Below are positions 30,492 to 33,476 of a stretch of 33,476 nucleotides of DNA, one piece after another; position 1 is the stretch's first letter, and the number at the start of each line of letters is the position of its first letter. The stretch covers positions 1 through 33,476 of the forward strand of contig JASMGX010000020.1 in NCBI GenBank assembly GCA_030751095.1. The letters run 5' to 3'. The stretch comes from Pirellulales bacterium (GTDB taxonomy: Bacteria > Planctomycetota > Planctomycetia > Pirellulales > UBA7805). Below the pieces are notes generated by a model. That model searched no databases. It worked only from the letters and a program-made list of their open reading frames with translations, and was not told where the DNA came from. Position numbers and translations under genes: made by a program.

Positions 30492-31274
30492 ATGCATCCC
30501 GAAGAAAATTCCGAAGTCTTTATATTTTTCCATATTCCAAAGACGGGAGGAACGTCCGTCAATCACCTCCTGCGCGAGAACCTGAAATTGGGAAGGGGGT
30601 TTATCCAGCTCGATGATGCCGGAGAGCGAGATGACCGGAAAAATCATCGCTTGCCTTTTCCCGAACGTTCTCTGGAGGAGCGGATGGCTGTTCGCGCGAT
30701 TGCAGGTCACGAGGTCAACATCAGAACGGAATTGTTATTTCCGAATAAGATTCCGCAGCGAATCACATTCTTTCGCAAGACCGCCGACCGAATCCTTTCG
30801 GCATTCAACTATGAAACGTCAGATGCCTCAGATGCAAAATGGGATGCAACGGTTTCTTTTGACACTTGGTATGCACAGCAGGAGCGGGATGTCATCACAA
30901 AATTCCTTGTGAAGCGACTGATTGCCAATCGCCTACAGAGAGCATGGGTTCAGGGCCAGCGATTGCTTCAATATTGGCTTCATCGCGGGGCCAGCTCTGC
31001 CATGTTCGATCAGGTGCAACGCGAACTGAAGAAGTTTTTCTTTGTCGGGTGCACCGAATATCTCAATCGCGATTTTCCATTTCTGGCTGCGAGGATGAAT
31101 CTCCACGGTGAGATTGAGAAACGGAATGCAGCGGGGCGCAATTTTTCGAAGCGACTTGAATTGACACCTGAACTGGAGGCCCGGCTCGAGCGGGAAAATT
31201 CTTGGGATACCCGACTGTACCACTATTGGCACGATCGCCTGGAAGAAAGTGTGCAGCGGTTACAAACAAAGTAA
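30492..31274 (+). CDS. Sulfotransferase family protein (PAPS-dependent)
   Basis: A 260-residue cytosolic protein. The 5'-phosphosulfate loop is visible as FFHIPKTGGTSVNHLL (about 12-27). ITFFRKTADRILSAFNY (about 90-106) fits the 3'-phosphate site, whose usual form is R-D-P-V-x-R. Here a Lys-Thr replaces the usual Asp-Pro, a modest deviation. The rest is helical and ends in a charged tail. This pattern is that of carbohydrate sulfotransferases related to heparan-sulfate 2-O-sulfotransferase and similar bacterial proteins. Its position between two glycosyltransferase genes suggests that it adds sulfate to a sugar of the exopolysaccharide. ATG 30492 is used; an in-frame TTG at 30489 precedes it. 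Confidence 0.85.
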   Translation: MHPEENSEVFIFFHIPKTGGTSVNHLLRENLKLGRGFIQLDDAGERDDRKNHRLPFPERSLEERMAVRAIAGHEVNIRTELLFPNKIPQRITFFRKTADRILSAFNYETSDASDAKWDATVSFDTWYAQQERDVITKFLVKRLIANRLQRAWVQGQRLLQYWLHRGASSAMFDQVQRELKKFFFVGCTEYLNRDFPFLAARMNLHGEIEKRNAAGRNFSKRLELTPELEARLERENSWDTRLYHYWHDRLEESVQRLQTK

Positions 31275-31334
31275 CCTGTCGATGATATTCCTATCGATGT
31301 TTGATGTTTTCAGAGTCACGCGCAAGGCGATTGT

Positions 31335-32750
31335 ATGATGTCGGATCGATCCACCGCTGAGCCGGGCGCAGAGCGGCACCAATGCCTCTTTGTGGCCCAC
31401 ACCTTTCCCCCCATTGCAGCTGTGGGAATCTACCGCACCTTGCGCTTCATGGAAAACCTTCCCGATTTCGGTTGGGAGGGAATGGTGCTGAGCATGAAGG
31501 AGGAAGCGGTTGTAGGATACCCCATCGATCATTCGCTCTGCAGTCGCATTCCCGCGGGGGCGATCGTTGAGCGGGTTGGGGTCTGGCGGCTGCTCGACCG
31601 CGGTATCGAGTGGATCAAGCGAATCTGCCATCCGCGAAAAAACAATTCCGGGCAACCGCCAGCAGATGCCGAGGTGGCTGCCGGCGAGCAGCAGGAGGAT
31701 TCCCCTCGCGGCTTTCTCTCGGGAGCCAAACGGAGACTCGTGAGTCTCCGGGAGATTGTGTTCTACACCCCGGACGATTGCGCGAATTGGATCGGGCCGG
31801 CCGTGATTGCCGGTTGCCGGATGGTCCGCCAGCATCGCCCGCAAGTGATTGTTTCCACGGGGCCACCCCACAGCGCGCATCTGGTCGGCCTGGGAATCTG
31901 TCTGCTCACCCGGACCCCACTGGTTCTCGATCTTCGGGATCCCTGGGCTTGCGACGAGTGGAGGCTCCGGGAGGATCCAAAGGTAAGAAACTGGTTACAA
32001 AAGAGAATGGAGTCCTTGTGTGTCCGCTTTGCCTCTCGCGTGGTACTCAATACAGAACGATTGAAGCGGGAGTTTGTCGTCGCATATCCAAAAAAACACG
32101 CCGATACATTTGTGACCATTCCCAATGGGGTCGACGATCGGAGTGCAGCGCCGATCCGGCAATATCTTCAGGAGGCCCGGGAAGGGCCGCCCGGCGAGGC
32201 ACCCATCCTCTGTCATCCGGGAAGTATTTACAGACATCGGAGTCTGCTGCCGCTCATCGATGCGGTCGAGCAGCTCAAAGCATCGCAGGAGCGTGTCCTT
32301 CTGGAACAGATCGGCGGGGTCGATGATCCCCCCGATCTTGCCGCACGTCTGCTCAGGCGGAACCTTTTGGAAGTCAAGCTCTGGGGCCAGCAATCACACG
32401 AAACCACACTGCGGCGGATGGCGGCTGCCGATATCCTCATTGTCATCCAGCCTATTTCTACGCTTCAGGTGGCTGCCAAACTTTATGAAATGCTCCTTTT
32501 TCAAAAGCCGATTCTCGTACTCACCGGAGAAGGGGCGATTGCCGATTTTATCCGCGAGTACCGTGTCGGGATGCTGGCGGACCCGAACGACCCTGAACAA
32601 ATCGCCCAGGTGATCCGCCAATTGCTGCAGATGTTGCGCAAGGGCAGTTCTACGGGCGATTGGGAGCGGGCCAGGGCGGACTACGATACGCATCATCTCA
32701 CGGGCAAGCTGGCCGCAGTCCTCGATGGGGCGATTGCCCGGTCTCGCTAG
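31335..32750 (+). CDS. GT4-like glycosyltransferase
   Basis: A 471-residue GT-B-type protein without a signal peptide. The N-terminal domain opens with LFVAHTFPPIAAVGIYRTLRF (the glycine-containing acceptor region, here reported by its FPP..AAVG..R core) and continues through STGPPHSAHLVGL, LVLDLRDPWACDEW, and VTIPNGVDD. The C-terminal domain has CHPGSIYRHRSLLPLIDAV, KLWGQQSHETTLRRMAAADI and AAKLYEMLLFQKPILVLTG, where the E of YEML is the expected nucleotide-sugar contact. An acidic insertion of about 40 residues (around 100-140) lies between strands. It is the last gene of the locus in this window, followed by convergent minus-strand DNA. The sugar it transfers is unknown. Confidence 0.9.
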   Translation: MMSDRSTAEPGAERHQCLFVAHTFPPIAAVGIYRTLRFMENLPDFGWEGMVLSMKEEAVVGYPIDHSLCSRIPAGAIVERVGVWRLLDRGIEWIKRICHPRKNNSGQPPADAEVAAGEQQEDSPRGFLSGAKRRLVSLREIVFYTPDDCANWIGPAVIAGCRMVRQHRPQVIVSTGPPHSAHLVGLGICLLTRTPLVLDLRDPWACDEWRLREDPKVRNWLQKRMESLCVRFASRVVLNTERLKREFVVAYPKKHADTFVTIPNGVDDRSAAPIRQYLQEAREGPPGEAPILCHPGSIYRHRSLLPLIDAVEQLKASQERVLLEQIGGVDDPPDLAARLLRRNLLEVKLWGQQSHETTLRRMAAADILIVIQPISTLQVAAKLYEMLLFQKPILVLTGEGAIADFIREYRVGMLADPNDPEQIAQVIRQLLQMLRKGSSTGDWERARADYDTHHLTGKLAAVLDGAIARSR

Positions 32751-32801
32751 CCGGCAGGGTGATTGAGCTAAGCCGCCTGAGCAGCCAAACGACCGGAGCG
32801 A

Positions 32802-33476
32802 TTACTGGGAGAGCGATTTCTGGACCTTCACCGTGCGTACCGATTTGCTCTCCGGCTCATAGACGCGGATCTCGATCTGGATTCCCCGCAGCGGCACTTT
32901 AAAGGGCGGGTGGAGGCGGAGATCTTCTGCCGTGTCGATGATGCCGTCATCGTCATTATCAAAACCGACAATTCCAGCCTCGGTATTGAGTCCTGACCAG
33001 GAGTCGTAGGTAGCAACGCGCGACGTGTTGTCGACCAACTCAGCCGTAGGGTCATCTGCTGGCCGAGTAGTTCCCGAGCCGCTGTAAACGGATGTCGGGG
33101 TATTTGTGGGACCCTCACTAAGATAATTCAGGTCCACAAAAGCGCCCCGGCCGACTTCAGAAGGGTTTTCCACCAAACCATATCCCGGGTCGCCCGGCAC
33201 AATCGGTACCGTCTCCTCAGGTGCATCGGGATCCTCACTCGGCGTGTACTCGGGTGGTGCGGTTAGGTCTTCTCCCGCTTCTCCCGTGGAGGGGTCGAGA
33301 CACTCAATCCGCACTGCATCGGCCACCTGACTTTGCCACCCTTCCCCTGTTGCCTCTTCGAGCCGGACCTTCAACTCGCCATGCTCTACCTCCACCGTGC
33401 CGAGTTCTTCCCAGGTCCAGCCGTCGTCATCGGTAAATCCGGCCGGTGCATCGCTCTGGTCACACTCTTTGCTGGC
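32802..33476 (-). CDS. C-terminal part of a secreted protein (partial, runs off the right edge)
   Basis: An open frame of 224 residues enters from beyond the right edge and stops at 32802. It begins inside a domain whose visible part is GFTDDDGWTWEELGTVEV and WQSQVADAVRIECLD, resembling a golvesin/xanthan-lyase-like C-terminal sandwich (weak match by eye). An acidic Pro/Glu/Asp-rich linker follows, then FDNDDDGIIDTAEDLRLH, a calcium-binding type-3 or EF-hand-like repeat (D-x-D-x-D-G), and FKVPLRGIQIEIRVYEPES, a strand-rich terminal module that I associate with large planctomycete surface or pseudopilin-like proteins. The 5' end and signal peptide lie outside the window. It converges with the exopolysaccharide locus and is not part of it. 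Confidence 0.6.
   Translation of the reverse strand, partial: ASKECDQSDAPAGFTDDDGWTWEELGTVEVEHGELKVRLEEATGEGWQSQVADAVRIECLDPSTGEAGEDLTAPPEYTPSEDPDAPEETVPIVPGDPGYGLVENPSEVGRGAFVDLNYLSEGPTNTPTSVYSGSGTTRPADDPTAELVDNTSRVATYDSWSGLNTEAGIVGFDNDDDGIIDTAEDLRLHPPFKVPLRGIQIEIRVYEPESKSVRTVKVQKSLSQ

Noticed and set aside
31610-32326. 238-codon plus-strand frame inside the last GT4-like gene
   Set aside because: Overlaps the real gene in another frame, with Arg/Ser/Gly-rich composition expected from GC-rich off-frame reading.
1-33476. Defence island, prophage or integrative element
   Set aside because: No integrase, transposase, restriction or toxin-antitoxin genes, attachment repeats or tRNA borders were seen.

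Overview
The window looks like a stretch of chromosome from a planctomycete, possibly of the Pirellulales. This is inference from gene content: a cytosolic Ser/Thr kinase with a planctomycete-style N-terminal domain, many genes with weak or no Shine-Dalgarno sequence, a long exopolysaccharide locus of the exosortase-associated (XrtA/EpsH) type, and large secreted proteins at both edges. No rRNA, tRNA, CRISPR array, transposase or phage gene was seen.

Left part (1-7370): the N-terminus of a secreted protein on the minus strand runs off the left edge. It is followed by a small conserved-looking helical protein, a Ser/Thr kinase fused to a degenerate receiver domain, a type-4 Fe-S uracil-DNA glycosylase (minus strand), the ribosome-assembly GTPase Der, alanine dehydrogenase overlapping der by an ATGA junction, and a solitary ParA-like ATPase.

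Middle part (7407-10010, minus strand): a compact bufferin-type RiPP locus. It reads, in transcription order, a Cys-rich precursor with a twin-arginine signal, a strong intrinsic terminator, an MNIO (DUF692) oxidase and a BufC/HvfC-like partner. Three 16-bp tandem repeats lie just upstream of the precursor. The expected role is making and exporting a modified-cysteine metal-binding peptide.

Right part (10702-32750, plus strand): a ~22-kb exopolysaccharide locus headed by a NusG/RfaH-like antiterminator. It continues with an initiating sugar-phosphate transferase, a DUF3473 deacetylase, the scar of a decayed ABC export gene fused to a decayed glycosyltransferase, a second deacetylase, an O-antigen-ligase-like membrane protein, two AsnB-type amidotransferases, a heparinase II/III-family protein, a GT4 glycosyltransferase, an AlgD-like nucleotide-sugar dehydrogenase, a FemAB-like protein, a secreted beta-helix protein, a GT2 glycosyltransferase, a sulfotransferase and another GT4-like glycosyltransferase. 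Together they suggest a uronic-acid-containing, deacetylated, amidated and possibly sulfated secreted polymer. No exosortase, Wza, Wzc or intact exporter lies inside the window. The window ends in the C-terminal part of a secreted protein on the minus strand.
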